DNA of 64,000 nucleotides from Novosphingobium pentaromativorans US6-1 (GCF_000767465.1 NZ_CP009291.1:3452501-3516500); one strand, 5' to 3'. Shown: positions 20,526 to 30,592, counted from the stretch's first letter. Notes: a model not told the origin generated them from the sequence alone. Numbers and translations: made by a program.

Positions 20526-21185
20526 TCAGTTCCCACCCTTGCTTGAATTGTTGCTGAGGCCGCTGGCGCCGGTCGGTTGCGCCTTGCGGTAGATGTCGAT
20601 CGCCTTCGAGGAACTCATGACCGAGGTTTCACCGGTAGTCGTGGCGCCGCGCACGAGGTCCTCGGGGTCGGCGATCATCGCGGCGAGGTTGGAATTGGTT
20701 GCGCAGCCGTAATTGCTGCTCAGGCCGTTGGCGGGATTGGCATCGCTCTTGGCTGACCAGTCGGGGCACCCCGGGACGCTGGCCTTGGAGCGCGTGATGA
20801 CCACGCGTGCCGTTCCGGCCGGGACATAACCCTCGGTGATCGGGGCGGATTCGCTCAGAAGCAGGCCGTACCGCGAAGCGACAGCCTCGATCGCGGAGCG
20901 GGTCGAGCTGTTGGCGGTGGGATCGTCGACATAGACCTTGTCGCCATACTTCGCGCCCATCGCCTCGAACCAGCCGCCAAGGCGCTGCTGCTCGCCATAG
21001 GCAAGGCCCGAGCCGCCGGTCGATACGTCGAGTGTGTAGTTGACCTTCTCGACGACCGGCTGGTGGACGCTGTTCATCGAGCGGTTGGACGGAATGCCGC
21101 CGCACCCTGCAAGACCGAGGCCGAGGGCCAGAGCGAGGGCAGTGCCGGCGGCGCGGCTGGCGAATGCCATGTTCGGTTTGTGCAT
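20526..21185 (-). CDS. cpaD: Pilus biogenesis lipoprotein CpaD
   Basis: The 219-residue protein has a lipoprotein signal (ALALGLGLAGCGG, lipobox LAGC) followed by the CpaD domain: VNYTLDVSTGGSGL, RLGGWFEAMGAKYGDKV, then PGCPDWSAKSDANPANGLSSN and YGCATNSNLAAMIADPEDLVRG. The last two are the conserved CpaD signatures. It is an outer-membrane lipoprotein that assists the secretin. The ATG at 21185 is chosen since it starts the signal peptide and has AAGG upstream; it is 14 bp from the cpaC stop. The C-terminus is serine- and asparagine-rich. Confidence 0.88.
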   Translation of the reverse strand: MHKPNMAFASRAAGTALALALGLGLAGCGGIPSNRSMNSVHQPVVEKVNYTLDVSTGGSGLAYGEQQRLGGWFEAMGAKYGDKVYVDDPTANSSTRSAIEAVASRYGLLLSESAPITEGYVPAGTARVVITRSKASVPGCPDWSAKSDANPANGLSSNYGCATNSNLAAMIADPEDLVRGATTTGETSVMSSSKAIDIYRKAQPTGASGLSNNSSKGGN

Positions 21186-21199
21186 CGTCACTACCTTTC

Positions 21200-22726
21200 T
21201 CACTTCAGGGTGAAGCCGGGCTTGGCGGAGTCGTCGGCGGCCGTGCGCTTCGCCTTCTTCTTCGACTTGCCGCTGCCCGAGGCATCGCCGATGCCCGGAC
21301 CCTCGACAGCCGAAGGCGACTGCGTGGGCTGGGGCGGCTTGGCTTCGCTCACGCCGTCGCTGGCCATGTTGCCCAGCAGGCGCTGCAGTTCGTTGGGAGC
21401 CTGGAAGCCGTCGGTCGGCAAGGCGATCTGGTTCGCATCGACCGGATTGACGAGATACGGGGTGACGACGATCACCAGTTCGGTCTCGCCGCGCTTGTAG
21501 CTCGTCGAGCGGAACAGCGAGCCGAGGATCGGCAGGTCGCCTGCGCCGGGCATCTTGGTGATCGTGTTCTGCGAGTTGTTGCTGAGCAGTCCCGCGATCA
21601 TGAAGCTCTGGCCCGAACCCAGTTCGATGGTAGTTTCGGTGCGGCGGGTGGTGAGCGCCGGGACCTCGAAGTTGTTGAGCACGATCGCGCCCTGGCTCGA
21701 GAGTTCCGAGACTTCCGGACGCACCCGGATCGAGATGCGGCCATTGGCGAGGACAGTCGGCGTGTAGCTGAGGCTGACGCCGTACTTCTTGTACTCGATC
21801 GAGGTCGAACCGAGGCCCTGGCTGATCGGGATCGGGAATTCGCCGCCCGCGAGGAACTCGGCGGTTTCGCCGGAAAGCGCGGTCAGGTTGGGCTGCGCCA
21901 GCGTCGTGACGAGGCCGACGGTCTCGCCCGCATCGAGCGCGCCGAGCAGGTTGAGGCCCAGCAGCTTTCCTGCACCGCCAAGGGTCGTGCCCGTGGCTGT
22001 GTTGACAATGTCCGAGCCGCCTGCAGGGGCCTTCACGTTGCCTACGCCAAGGGGGCCACCGGGCGTGAATTGCGAGCCGACGACACTGCCTTGTCCGAGG
22101 CCGAATTTGAAACCGCCTGTGCTGTCGGTTGTCGCCCACCTGACGCCCAGCGACTTGGCCAGCGAGCGGCTGACTTCGGCGATGCGCACCTGCAGGTTGA
22201 CCTGCAGCGGCGTGGCCATGCGCAGGCGGCTGATCACGTTCGACTTGTCGCCGACATAGGCCTGGACGAGGCGCTCTGCTTCCGAAGCGTCTTCCGGCGT
22301 CTTGACGGTGCCCGTCAGCAGGAAGGTGTTGGAGCCCATCGTCGAGACGCCGATCCTGGCCTCGGGCATGGCAAGGCGCAGCATGTCGTCGACGCTGTCG
22401 AGGTTGGAGCCGACGCGGATGTTGGCCGACCAGATCACGGTACCGGCCGCATTGCTGGCATAGACCGTGGTCGTGCCGCCGGCCTTGCCGAAGACGTAGA
22501 ACTGGTTGCGCGACTTGACCTGCACGTCGGCGACCGCCTCATTGGCGACGAAGACGTCGGTCATCGTGCCGGGCACGTTGATGAGCTGTCCGTTGCCGAT
22601 CGAAAGCGAGATATCCTGCGCCGGGCGGACTACCGACTGGGCTGCAGCCGGAGCCGGGACGGCGAGAGCCAGCGGCGACAGGGCGCAGGCGGCACTCAAC
22701 ACGGACTTGAGAAGGCGCTGTTTCAT
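21200..22726 (-). CDS. cpaC: Flp pilus secretin CpaC (RcpA)
   Basis: The 508-residue outer membrane secretin has a signal peptide (MKQRLLK to about residue 30, AAAQ). An N-terminal secretin domain (about 40-130) and a BON-like module follow, then the C-terminal secretin barrel with VGLVTTLAQPNLTALSGETAEFLAGGEFPIP and VPALTTRRTETTIELGSGQSFMIAGLL (both cited in part). It forms the pore through which the Flp pilus leaves. The lysine-rich tail (KSKKKAKR) is unusual. Start 22726 begins the signal peptide; an in-frame ATG at 22774 overlaps the cpaB stop as TAATG and would allow coupled translation, so the start is uncertain by 16 codons. Confidence 0.9.
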   Translation of the reverse strand: MKQRLLKSVLSAACALSPLALAVPAPAAAQSVVRPAQDISLSIGNGQLINVPGTMTDVFVANEAVADVQVKSRNQFYVFGKAGGTTTVYASNAAGTVIWSANIRVGSNLDSVDDMLRLAMPEARIGVSTMGSNTFLLTGTVKTPEDASEAERLVQAYVGDKSNVISRLRMATPLQVNLQVRIAEVSRSLAKSLGVRWATTDSTGGFKFGLGQGSVVGSQFTPGGPLGVGNVKAPAGGSDIVNTATGTTLGGAGKLLGLNLLGALDAGETVGLVTTLAQPNLTALSGETAEFLAGGEFPIPISQGLGSTSIEYKKYGVSLSYTPTVLANGRISIRVRPEVSELSSQGAIVLNNFEVPALTTRRTETTIELGSGQSFMIAGLLSNNSQNTITKMPGAGDLPILGSLFRSTSYKRGETELVIVVTPYLVNPVDANQIALPTDGFQAPNELQRLLGNMASDGVSEAKPPQPTQSPSAVEGPGIGDASGSGKSKKKAKRTAADDSAKPGFTLK

Positions 22727-22773
22727 GACCTTGCCCTTCGTGGCGGAGAAATCGATTGCGGTTGGGGTTGCCA

Positions 22774-23796
22774 TTATTTGGCTCCCACGACTTCTGCAGT
22801 GGTGGTCTTGCCGCGGGTGACGCGAACGACCGGGCCGGAGCGAACCGGAGCGGCATCCGAAACCGGACCGCGGTTGGAAAAGGCGACGGCCATGGCATTG
22901 CTGCGCGCGGCGCGTTCGTCGGCCGTCATCGGGCGGCTCGAGCGCTGGAAGCGCGAGACGTCGCCGCCGGTGACGTAAGTCGTGTTGCCTTCGATCGGGC
23001 GTTCCATCGCCTGGCGCACGAGCTGGTTTTCCTGCTCCTTGGTCGCGCCTTCGGGCACGTTCACTTCGCCGTTGGCAAGGATCCGTTCGAACTCACCCTG
23101 GCTGTCGGCGATCGAGCGCAGCGAAAGGCTGAGCGTGCCGATTTCCTGCGCGACGGCGACCTTTTCGGCGATGCGCGGGGTAACTTCGATGGTGACGGTA
23201 CGGAACGCCTTCACCACGGTCTTGCCGTCGACGACCTCGTTGTCGGTGGTCTGGTCGGTGGCAAGGACGCGCAGGTTGCGCAGGATCGTTTCGGAGGTGC
23301 GCAGCGGATCGCCTTCGCCCTTGACCTGCTGGGTCAGGACGAGGTCGACGCGGTCGCCCGGGAAGACGAAACCGCCGACGCCGGTCTTGGCCGACACCGG
23401 AATGGTCACGGCGCGCATGCCCGGGCCAAGCGCGGCGGCAAGGAAGCCGCGGTCGCCCGGCGCGACGAGCGAACCCTGGGTCACGGGCTGGCCGGCGGTG
23501 AGTGGGAAGCGCACGACGGTGCCGAGCAGCTTCGACATGTCCGCCTCGCCATCGATGAAGTAAGCGTCCTTCACCAGTTCCGAAGGCCAGTCCTGGAAGG
23601 AGATGGCATCGGCGGTGATGATGGTTCCCACCGGCAGGGCGCGCTGGGCGACGAGGACCTTGGGTCCCGTCGGCGCGGCCGGCGCGGCATCGGCTTGCGG
23701 CGCGGAGGCGCCTGCAAACATCGAACGGGCGACGAAGGCCGTCCCCGCTGCGATGAGCAGCGCGACGACCAGCAGCACCAGCTTCTTCTTATCCAT
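22774..23796 (-). CDS. cpaB: Flp pilus assembly protein CpaB (RcpC)
   Basis: The 340-residue protein has an N-terminal signal or anchor (MDKKKLVLLVVALLIAAGTAFVAR) and the SAF/RcpC domain: VLVAQRALPVGTIITADAISFQDWP, then a LVAPGDRGFLAAALGPGMRAV region (both quoted in part from longer runs). CpaB works with the secretin in the periplasm and is thought to contact peptidoglycan. It overlaps or abuts cpaC as TAATG. ATG 23796 is preceded by a G-rich site (AGGGGGC). Confidence 0.88.
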   Translation of the reverse strand: MDKKKLVLLVVALLIAAGTAFVARSMFAGASAPQADAAPAAPTGPKVLVAQRALPVGTIITADAISFQDWPSELVKDAYFIDGEADMSKLLGTVVRFPLTAGQPVTQGSLVAPGDRGFLAAALGPGMRAVTIPVSAKTGVGGFVFPGDRVDLVLTQQVKGEGDPLRTSETILRNLRVLATDQTTDNEVVDGKTVVKAFRTVTIEVTPRIAEKVAVAQEIGTLSLSLRSIADSQGEFERILANGEVNVPEGATKEQENQLVRQAMERPIEGNTTYVTGGDVSRFQRSSRPMTADERAARSNAMAVAFSNRGPVSDAAPVRSGPVVRVTRGKTTTAEVVGAK

Positions 23797-23877
23797 GGCT
23801 CTGAAGCCCCCTAGAAATCCCCGAGTAGTTGTCCTCAACATCGGGTGAATTGGTTAAAATGAGGTTCATCCAAGAAT

Positions 23878-24576
23878 TCAGCTCAAAAGTGCCGCCGAAT
23901 AGGCCTGTTCGCTAAGTACCCAGAGGCCTGCGAGCGAGATGGCGACGCCATAGGGAATCGGCAGGCGAGACTTCTGCCTGCGCAGCATGTGACGGAACCC
24001 GAATGCGAAAAGTGCGAGCACGGCGAGGATCGCGAGCGCGATCGTCCAGGGCTGCGGCAGGAAGGTGCCAAGAGCATTGAGCGTATCGGCATCGACCAGC
24101 GGCTGGCGCGTCGCCATGGCATAGACGAACAGGCAGGCGCACCAGACCCATGCGATCGCAGTCACGCCAGCCAGCACGTCGCGAACGACTTCACCGGGCA
24201 CGCGGCGCATGTTGAAAAAGGCCATTGCCACAGACGCGCCGCCGCCGATCACGCCCATCATGACGATGAGCTGGATAAAGGCGGCCGGGCTGAACCAGAA
24301 GGCGAGGGCGGTCAGCAGCTTCACGTCGCCTCCGCCCATCTGGCGCATGGCGAACAGGAAGCAGGTGACGATGAACGTAAGGACCGCCAGGCCGAACTGG
24401 AAGCCGACGTCGGCCCAGCCATATCCGGCCGAATACCACCAGACGGGCGCGCAAAGCGCGATGGCCGCGTTCAGCCAGTTGTCGATCTCACGCCGCTTTA
24501 CGTCGGTATAGGCGGCATAGAGCAGTGCAGTTGCCAATGCAGCCAGCAATGCGTACGAAAAATACCCGCCTTGCAT
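23878..24576 (-). CDS. cpaA: Prepilin peptidase CpaA (TadV-like, A24)
   Basis: The 232-residue integral membrane protein is the short, peptidase-only form of the A24 aspartic prepilin peptidase. The two catalytic aspartates are in AAYTDVKRREIDNW and MGGGDVKLLTAL. Six or so hydrophobic segments fill the rest. It cleaves the leader from Flp pilin and pseudopilins. I chose ATG 24576 with AGGGGGA nine bases upstream. It is the first gene of the cpa run; no flp pilin gene precedes it, although that is the usual arrangement. Confidence 0.88.
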   Translation of the reverse strand: MQGGYFSYALLAALATALLYAAYTDVKRREIDNWLNAAIALCAPVWWYSAGYGWADVGFQFGLAVLTFIVTCFLFAMRQMGGGDVKLLTALAFWFSPAAFIQLIVMMGVIGGGASVAMAFFNMRRVPGEVVRDVLAGVTAIAWVWCACLFVYAMATRQPLVDADTLNALGTFLPQPWTIALAILAVLALFAFGFRHMLRRQKSRLPIPYGVAISLAGLWVLSEQAYSAALLS

Positions 24577-24660
24577 GTAGTGGTCCCCCTGATCGGGAAC
24601 CGCTCTACCGATTATCACTTATCAAATAGTAACCAAGCCCCTGAGGCCGGGATTAGCCAA

Positions 24661-25638
24661 GTGACCTTTGCACAGACCTGCCCGACCCCATCCAGCGCAC
24701 GGCAGGAGATCCCCGCCGCGGCCCGCGAATGCTGGTGGACCACTCCCGATGGAACGCGCCTTCGCCGGATCGACTGGCCGGCTCCGCAGCCGGCGCAGGC
24801 GCGCGGTTCGATCCTGTTCATGCCGGGGCGCGGCGATGCTTACGAGAAGTGGCTCGAGACCCTGGATGAGTGGCATGGCGAGGGCTGGGAAGTCACCTCG
24901 GCGGACTGGCGCGGACAGGCTTTGAGCGGCCGTCTGGGGGTCGACGCGCTGACCGGGCACATCGACGACTTCTCCATCTGGATCAATGACCTCGTGGCGC
25001 TGTGGGATGAATGGCGCGCCCGGACACCGGCGCCGCATGTGCTCGTCGCCCATTCGATGGGCGGACACCTTGCACTGCGCGCAGTGGCCGAGGGCAAGGT
25101 GCGTCCCGATGCGCTGGTGCTCTCGGCACCGATGCTGGGCTTGCTGCCCGACCGGGTGCCCAGTTTCGTGCTGCATCAGATCGCCAAGCTCATGGTCCGG
25201 TTCGGCGATCCGCGGCGCGCTGCATGGTCGGGCGACGAGAAGCCCGAACTCGTCCACCGGGCCCGCAATCTGCTGCTGACGCACGATGCCTCGCGCTACG
25301 AAGACGAACAATTCTGGCGGCGCGAGCGCCCTGCGATTACCATGGGCGCGGCCAGCTGGGGCTGGATCGAACGGGCGCTCGACTCGATTCGCGGACTGGA
25401 AAAGGCAGGCGCGCTAGAGGCGGTGCAGGTGCCGGTCCTGCTGCTGGGGACAACCCGGGATCGCCTCGTGTCGTGGCGAGCCATCGCCCGGGCGGCAAAG
25501 CGCCTGCCGGGCGGCAAGCTGATCGCTTTCGGCCCGGAATGCCGTCACGAGATCCTGCGCGAACTCGATCCGGTGCGCGAAAGGGCGCTGGCCGAGATCC
25601 GCAAGTTCCTGGACCGCGTCGCCCCCGCCTGCCGGTAA
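24661..25638 (+). CDS. Alpha/beta hydrolase (lysophospholipase-like)
   Basis: This 325-residue protein belongs to the PldB/monoacylglycerol-lipase-like group of alpha/beta hydrolases. ILFMPGRGDAYEKW gives the oxyanion region and VLVAHSMGGHLALR the nucleophile elbow, with Ser in HSMGG (Ala replaces the first Gly of GxSxG). VLLLGTTRDRLVSWRA carries the acid and the late CRHEILRELD the histidine. It starts at GTG 24661; an upstream longer frame overlaps cpaA antisense and lacks support. It is divergent from cpaA across 84 bp. It likely hydrolyses lysophospholipid or glyceride esters; no secretion signal is seen. Confidence 0.8.
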   Translation: MTFAQTCPTPSSARQEIPAAARECWWTTPDGTRLRRIDWPAPQPAQARGSILFMPGRGDAYEKWLETLDEWHGEGWEVTSADWRGQALSGRLGVDALTGHIDDFSIWINDLVALWDEWRARTPAPHVLVAHSMGGHLALRAVAEGKVRPDALVLSAPMLGLLPDRVPSFVLHQIAKLMVRFGDPRRAAWSGDEKPELVHRARNLLLTHDASRYEDEQFWRRERPAITMGAASWGWIERALDSIRGLEKAGALEAVQVPVLLLGTTRDRLVSWRAIARAAKRLPGGKLIAFGPECRHEILRELDPVRERALAEIRKFLDRVAPACR

Positions 25639-25703
25639 CGCAAAGCAAGTTGCATAAAAACCGGTTCACAGGCTTTGCCGCAATGCTCTAGGGGCTCCCG
25701 GCA

Positions 25704-26789
25704 ATGGACGCGCGTTACGATATCGTGATTGTCGGGGCCGGTATGGCCGGCGCCTCGCTTGCCGCGGCAATCGGGACGCGGGCGCGGGTGCTCGTCATCG
25801 AGGGTGAGGATCGGCCCGGCTACCACACCACCGGACGTTCCGCTGCCTTCTGGGCCGAAAGCTACGGTGGCCCCGGCGTGCAGCCGCTGACCAGTGCATC
25901 CGGCCCGATCCTGCGCGAACTTGGCATGCTCACGACGCGTACTGCCGTGACCCTGGGCAGGGCCGGGCAGGAAAGCGAGATCGAGGCCTTTGCCGAGACC
26001 TATCGGGCGATCGGAGTCGAGGTGGAACTGCTCGACCGGGCCGGGATGGAAGCGCGCGTGCCGCACTTGCGCGAAGGCTGGACCTGCGCCGCGCTGGAGC
26101 CGAGCACCTGCGACATCGACGTCGGGAGCCTGCACCAGTACTACCTTGCACAGGCGCGCAAGGCCGGGATCGAACTGCGATGCAGGTCAAGGCTTGCCGA
26201 AGCGCGGCGCGAGGCCTCCGGCTGGACGCTGAAACTGGCCGACGGACAAGAGGTTCAGGCTGCGATCCTCGTCAACGCGGCAGGCGCCTGGGCCGATCCG
26301 GTCGCGCGGATCGCCGGGCAGCGGCCCATCGGCATCACGCCCTATCGCCGTACGGTGGTGCAGCTTGCCGTGATCCCTGAGGTTCCCGGCGACCTGCCGC
26401 TCGTGCTCGACATTTCCGGCGGCTTCTACTTCAAGCCCGAAAGCGGCCGGCTCTGGCTCAGCCCGCATGACGAGACGCCGAGTCGCCCCTGCGATGCCGC
26501 TCCGGAGGAATTCGACGTGGCCCTTGCGATCGATCGCTTCGAACAGGTGGTCGACTGGCCGATCCAGCGGCTCGAGCATCGCTGGGCCGGTCTGCGCAGT
26601 TTCGCCCCGGACCGGCTGCCGGTCTATGGTTTCGCCAGCGAGGACCCGGCCTATTTCTGGTTCGCTGGCCAGGGCGGCTTCGGTATCCAGACCGCGCCTG
26701 CCGCCGCCGAACTGGGCGCGCGGCTGCTGATGGGAGAGTCGGGCGGTCCGGTCGATCCCGCGCCTTATGCTCCGGCGCGGCTTGGCTGA
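25704..26789 (+). CDS. FAD-dependent oxidoreductase (DAO family)
   Basis: The 361-residue flavoprotein begins with a dinucleotide-binding fold (YDIVIVGAGMAGASLAAAIG, then VLVIEGEDRPGYHTTGRS). It has the DAO-family layout, with an ASGPILRELGM region and a C-terminal GQGGFGIQTAPAAAELGA loop that covers the flavin. DAO enzymes oxidise amines or amino acids such as sarcosine, glycine or D-amino acids. The exact substrate cannot be read; it lies 65 bp after the hydrolase and may share its transcript. Confidence 0.82.
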   Translation: MDARYDIVIVGAGMAGASLAAAIGTRARVLVIEGEDRPGYHTTGRSAAFWAESYGGPGVQPLTSASGPILRELGMLTTRTAVTLGRAGQESEIEAFAETYRAIGVEVELLDRAGMEARVPHLREGWTCAALEPSTCDIDVGSLHQYYLAQARKAGIELRCRSRLAEARREASGWTLKLADGQEVQAAILVNAAGAWADPVARIAGQRPIGITPYRRTVVQLAVIPEVPGDLPLVLDISGGFYFKPESGRLWLSPHDETPSRPCDAAPEEFDVALAIDRFEQVVDWPIQRLEHRWAGLRSFAPDRLPVYGFASEDPAYFWFAGQGGFGIQTAPAAAELGARLLMGESGGPVDPAPYAPARLG

Positions 26790-26882
26790 CAGCTTCCAGG
26801 TTGCAACGGCGGGCCATTCGCCTTGCGTTCTCCTGCCGGAATTGCTCAGTTGCCCGGACAGCCCCAACCGAGGAGACACTTG

Positions 26883-27065
26883 ATGGCGCACCGCTTCGAG
26901 ATCCGTAAGAACAAGGCCGGCGAGTACGTGGCCTATTTCTGCTACAACGCGGAAACGATGTTCTGGACGGAAGGCTATTCCAGCAAGGCTTCGGCGAAGA
27001 ATGCCATCGAATCGATCATCAAGAACGGACCGGGTGCCGAGGTCGTCGATACGACGACCGATTGA
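26883..27065 (+). CDS. YegP/DUF1508-like small protein
   Basis: A 60-residue protein with a single DUF1508 repeat: RFEIRKNKAGEYVAYFCYN and EGYSSKASAKNAIESIIKN. The family (YegP in E. coli carries two copies) has a small alpha/beta fold and an unknown role. ATG 26883 has AGGAGA six bases upstream, so the shorter start is firm. It ends 4 bp before the stop of the convergent FUSC gene. Confidence 0.88.
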   Translation: MAHRFEIRKNKAGEYVAYFCYNAETMFWTEGYSSKASAKNAIESIIKNGPGAEVVDTTTD

Positions 27066-27069
27066 CTGA

Positions 27070-28230
27070 CTAGGGTTCCTGCTTAGCGTAAGCCGCCTTG
27101 CGCGGCGCTATCAGGTGCCAGGCCAGCAGGACCGGCTCAAGCACGATCATGCCGATGAAAGCGCTGGCGAGCCGCATCAATGCAGGTTCGATGGCGACGT
27201 TTTCGTAGCTGTCCGGGATCAGCACGATGAGCACCGTCAGGGTGAATTGCAGGCCGATATAGGTCACGCTCGGCAGGCCGTTCTCGATATGGCGGCCCAG
27301 CACGATGCCAAGGCAGGTCCCGGCGATGAGCAGGGGCGGGCTGCCATGGGCTATGGCCAGCACGCCCAGCGCGAGCGCGCCGCCCGCCAGGCTTCCCAGT
27401 GCACGATGGAACAGGCGCCGGGTGACTGGGATGAAGCCGCTCGGGCCAATGCCGGAAACCGGCACGATCATCACGACGAGGATCGTGATGCCCGCCTGCG
27501 CCAGCTCGCGCAGCCCGAGAATGGCGTGAAGCGCGGGCAGGGCGGCAAGCGCCACGCCGGCTTGCGCCGCATGGCGTGCGGCCACCGGGTTCCAGGTGAT
27601 GCGCTTCGGCTTGTCAGGCTTGAAACCCAGCCACTTCTGACGGGCGAGTAGGGCCGCAACAATACTCACGATCGTGCAGGCCATGGTCCCGGCTGCGACT
27701 TCGAGCAGGCGCGTGTGCGCGAAATCCATCGTGTCCAGCCCGGGCCTTTCCAGCTTGTCGAGCAGGATCATCTCGAAGGTCAGGCCGAAGAGCAGCCAGG
27801 CATAGGCGCGCCGGGCGGTCAACATGCCATAAAGGCCGAGCGCGCCGATCACGCCCGCGCAGACCATCGCCATGGGCAGCGAATTGGCCGCCATGGGCAC
27901 GAGCAGGACCGCAAGCAGAATGCCGATGGAAGTGCCCGTCATGCGCAGCACGCCGCGCAGCAGGGTTTCGCCGACATCGCTCTTGAGCAGGACGTATGCC
28001 GAGAATGCGGCCCAGGCGATCATCTTCGCGCCGATCAGGTGGGCGAAGACGATGGAGAGCAGTACCGATGCCACGCAGGCCCATTCGTCGGCCATGCGTG
28101 GACCCGGCGTGATCAGGGCGCGCAGTTCACTGCGCAGTCTTGCTGAAATCCGGGCAGGCTGGTCGGCAGGACCGGCATCGAGTGAGTCTGGCAGGGGGCC
28201 TGTCCTATTGTCCTGCGGACTGGGCGGCAT
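27070..28230 (-). CDS. FUSC-family inner membrane transporter
   Basis: The 386-residue integral membrane protein contains two sets of hydrophobic helices: [18 protein letters not shown] to GLTFEMILL, then [13 protein letters not shown] to [17 protein letters not shown]. This matches the FUSC (fusaric acid resistance/aromatic acid exporter) fold. The start is uncertain: ATG 28230 overlaps the end of rnhA by 26 bp, and ATG 28266 would overlap further; neither has a strong ribosome site. Overlap with rnhA suggests coupled transcription. A membrane fusion partner is not next to it, so a stand-alone or separately partnered exporter is possible. Confidence 0.78.
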   Translation of the reverse strand: MPPSPQDNRTGPLPDSLDAGPADQPARISARLRSELRALITPGPRMADEWACVASVLLSIVFAHLIGAKMIAWAAFSAYVLLKSDVGETLLRGVLRMTGTSIGILLAVLLVPMAANSLPMAMVCAGVIGALGLYGMLTARRAYAWLLFGLTFEMILLDKLERPGLDTMDFAHTRLLEVAAGTMACTIVSIVAALLARQKWLGFKPDKPKRITWNPVAARHAAQAGVALAALPALHAILGLRELAQAGITILVVMIVPVSGIGPSGFIPVTRRLFHRALGSLAGGALALGVLAIAHGSPPLLIAGTCLGIVLGRHIENGLPSVTYIGLQFTLTVLIVLIPDSYENVAIEPALMRLASAFIGMIVLEPVLLAWHLIAPRKAAYAKQEP

Positions 28231-28642
28231 CGCTCGCGAGCCTGTCGACTCGTTCGTTCTCGACATGGCCGGAATGGCCGCGCACCCATTGCCAGTGCAC
28301 CTTGTGCCGGGCCACCGCCTCGATCAGCTCGTGCCACAGGTCGGCATTGCGGACGGGTTGCTTGCTGGCATTGACCCAGCCTTTCTTGCGCCAGCCGTGG
28401 ATCCACTTGGTCATGCCGTCGATAACGTACTTGCTGTCGCTGTGGATCACCACTTCGCACGGTTCGATCAGGGCATTGAGGCCCTTGATGACGGCGGTCA
28501 TCTCCATGCGGTTGTTGGTGGTCTCCGGCTCGCCGCCGGACAGTTCCTTCTCATGCGGGCCCATGCGCAGGAGCACGCCCCAGCCACCCGGGCCGGGATT
28601 GCCCTTGCAGGCGCCGTCGGTGAAGATGTCGACCTGCTTCAT
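28205..28642 (-). CDS. rnhA: Ribonuclease HI
   Basis: The 145-residue enzyme degrades RNA in RNA-DNA hybrids. All four catalytic acids are present: D9 (DIFTDGAC), E47 (NRMEMTA), D69 (IHSDSKYV) and D133 (ERVDRLAS), along with the loop histidine H123 (RGHSGH). Length is standard. The start ATG 28642 overlaps the thrB stop by 4 bp (ATGA), so it is probably translated in coupling with thrB. Confidence 0.97.
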   Translation of the reverse strand: MKQVDIFTDGACKGNPGPGGWGVLLRMGPHEKELSGGEPETTNNRMEMTAVIKGLNALIEPCEVVIHSDSKYVIDGMTKWIHGWRKKGWVNASKQPVRNADLWHELIEAVARHKVHWQWVRGHSGHVENERVDRLASDAAQSAGQ

Positions 28643-29619
28643 CGCACGAAGATCCCTTCATTGGCGGCATCGGCGTAGAACTGCAGGCGACGGGCGAAGG
28701 CCATGGGGTCCTTGGGGGTGACCAGTGCGTCGTCCGGCGTGTTCATCAAGTCGTAGGCGCGCGTCGCCAGGAAGCGCATCGCCGCCGCGCGAGCGAGGAT
28801 CGGGAGCGCCGCACGCTCTTCGGGCAGAAGCGGACGCACCGCTTCGTAGCCTTCCAGCAGCGCGCCCGAAAGCTCAGGCTGGAAGTGCGTACCGTCGGCG
28901 TTGAAGCACCATGCGGCATGGGTCACGGCTATGTCGTAGGCAGTCACGTCGGTACAGGCGAAGTAGAAGTCGATGAGGCCGGTGACCTTGTCGCCCAGCA
29001 TCAGCACATTGTCGGGGAACAGGTCTGCGTGGATTACGCCGCGCGGCAGGTTGGATGGCCAGTGCGATGCGATCAGCGGCAGTTCGTGTTCGACGAGGCG
29101 CGCCAGATCCGGGTCAATCGATTCCAGCCCGTCATGGCCGCAGGCGCCCAGCAGCTCCTGCCAGGCCTTGAGACCCATCGAGTTTTCGCGCGCATCGGGG
29201 AAATCGGCTGCAGCAAGGTGCACCTGTGCCAGCGCCGCGCCCACGGCACGGGCCTGGCCCGCAGTCGGCTCGCTCACCGAGACGCCGGGAAGGAATTCGA
29301 TCAGGGCCAGCGCCTTGCCCTCGTGCAGCCGGTAGCTGGCACCGTCGCGATCGTGGATCGTGCGCGGCACCGGGCATTGCTTGGCCGCGAGGTGATCGAG
29401 CAGGCCGAGGAAGAACGGCAGGTCCGAAATGTCGGTGCGCGTTTCGTACATCGTCAGGATGAAGCGGCGGGCTTCACCGTTCGTGTCCTGCGTCTCGATC
29501 AGCCAGTTGCTGTTGGACACGCCTTCCGCGATGCCCTTGGCCGAAACCAGTGTGCCGACGTCGAAGGCAGCGATGATGCCGGCCATGTCCTCTGATCCGA
29601 GGCGGGTATAGACTGCCAT
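28639..29619 (-). CDS. thrB: Homoserine kinase (type II, APH fold)
   Basis: The 326-residue kinase phosphorylates homoserine in threonine synthesis. It belongs to the aminoglycoside-phosphotransferase-fold group, not the GHMP ThrB of E. coli. The catalytic loop is [10 protein letters not shown] and the metal-binding region [23 protein letters not shown] is the nucleotide-binding strand. This form is the usual one in alphaproteobacteria. It starts 10 bp after ispH and its end overlaps rnhA, so ispH-thrB-rnhA read as one operon. Confidence 0.93.
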   Translation of the reverse strand: MAVYTRLGSEDMAGIIAAFDVGTLVSAKGIAEGVSNSNWLIETQDTNGEARRFILTMYETRTDISDLPFFLGLLDHLAAKQCPVPRTIHDRDGASYRLHEGKALALIEFLPGVSVSEPTAGQARAVGAALAQVHLAAADFPDARENSMGLKAWQELLGACGHDGLESIDPDLARLVEHELPLIASHWPSNLPRGVIHADLFPDNVLMLGDKVTGLIDFYFACTDVTAYDIAVTHAAWCFNADGTHFQPELSGALLEGYEAVRPLLPEERAALPILARAAAMRFLATRAYDLMNTPDDALVTPKDPMAFARRLQFYADAANEGIFVR

Positions 29620-29629
29620 GTACCGTCCC

Positions 29630-30592
29630 TCAGCGCATGAGCTGGCGCGGAAGCTTGAACGTGATGTGCTCCTTTTCGGTCACCACTTCTTCCTGGTCGA
29701 CCTGCCGCAGTTCCTTGAGGCGGGCGACGACTTCGTTAACGAGTTCCTCGGGCGCGGATGCGCCGGCGGTGATGCCGACCGTATCGACGCCGTCGAGCCA
29801 GCGCGGATCGATGTCCGCGGCGCGCTGGATCAATTGCGCACAGGCCCCGGCGCGCTGGGCGACCTCGACCAGACGCAGCGAGTTGGAGCTGTTGGGCGCG
29901 CCGATCACGAACATCAGCTGGCACTTGGGAGCCACTTCCTTGACTGCGGCCTGGCGGTTGGAGGTCGCGTAGCAGATGTCCTCGGCCTTGGGCGCGACGA
30001 CCTGCGGGTAGCGCTCCTGGATCGCAGCGATGATCTGCGCGGTATCGTCCACCGAAAGCGTCGTCTGCGAGAGATAGGAAAGCGCATCGTCCGTCCCGAA
30101 CGGCAGGCGGGCCACGTCCTCGACGGTTTCCACCAAGGTCATGTTGCCTTCGGGAACCTGGCCGAAAGTGCCGATGACTTCGGGGTGGCCGGCATGGCCG
30201 ATGAACAGGATGTGGCGTCCGGCCTCGATCTGGCGCTCGGCCTGGCGATGGACCTTGCTGACCAGCGGGCAGGTGGCATCGAGCCATTCAAGGCCGCGCT
30301 CGGTGGCCTTGGCCGGCACCGACTTGGGCACGCCGTGCGCGCTGAAGATCACCGGGACCCCGTCCGGAACGTCGTCGACAGTCTCGACGAAGACCGCGCC
30401 CTTTGCTTTCAGGCCATCGACCACGAACCTGTTATGGACGATTTCGTGGCGGACATAGACGGGCGCGCCGTAGATCTCGAGCGCGCGCTCGACGATCTCG
30501 ATGGCACGGTCGACTCCGGCGCAGAATCCGCGCGGGGCAGCGATAAGGAGCCGCAATGGCAGCTTGCTCGTGGACGGAAAGGGGGCATTCAT
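29630..30592 (-). CDS. ispH: 4-hydroxy-3-methylbut-2-enyl diphosphate reductase
   Basis: The 320-residue iron-sulfur enzyme makes the last step of the MEP isoprenoid pathway, reducing HMBPP to IPP and DMAPP. Three cluster cysteines are visible: C24 (GFCAGV), C108 (DATCPLV) and C207 (DICYAT), with the active-site motif IGHAGHPEV and the conserved [10 protein letters not shown] near the end. It heads the operon ispH-thrB-rnhA and is divergent from a lipoprotein gene. Confidence 0.97.
   Translation of the reverse strand: MNAPFPSTSKLPLRLLIAAPRGFCAGVDRAIEIVERALEIYGAPVYVRHEIVHNRFVVDGLKAKGAVFVETVDDVPDGVPVIFSAHGVPKSVPAKATERGLEWLDATCPLVSKVHRQAERQIEAGRHILFIGHAGHPEVIGTFGQVPEGNMTLVETVEDVARLPFGTDDALSYLSQTTLSVDDTAQIIAAIQERYPQVVAPKAEDICYATSNRQAAVKEVAPKCQLMFVIGAPNSSNSLRLVEVAQRAGACAQLIQRAADIDPRWLDGVDTVGITAGASAPEELVNEVVARLKELRQVDQEEVVTEKEHITFKLPRQLMR

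Noticed and set aside
20526..22139. 537-codon frame across cpaD and the cpaC region
   Set aside because: Only the last 219 codons are CpaD; the rest is the antisense-like shadow of cpaC in another frame. The start at 21185 is the real one.
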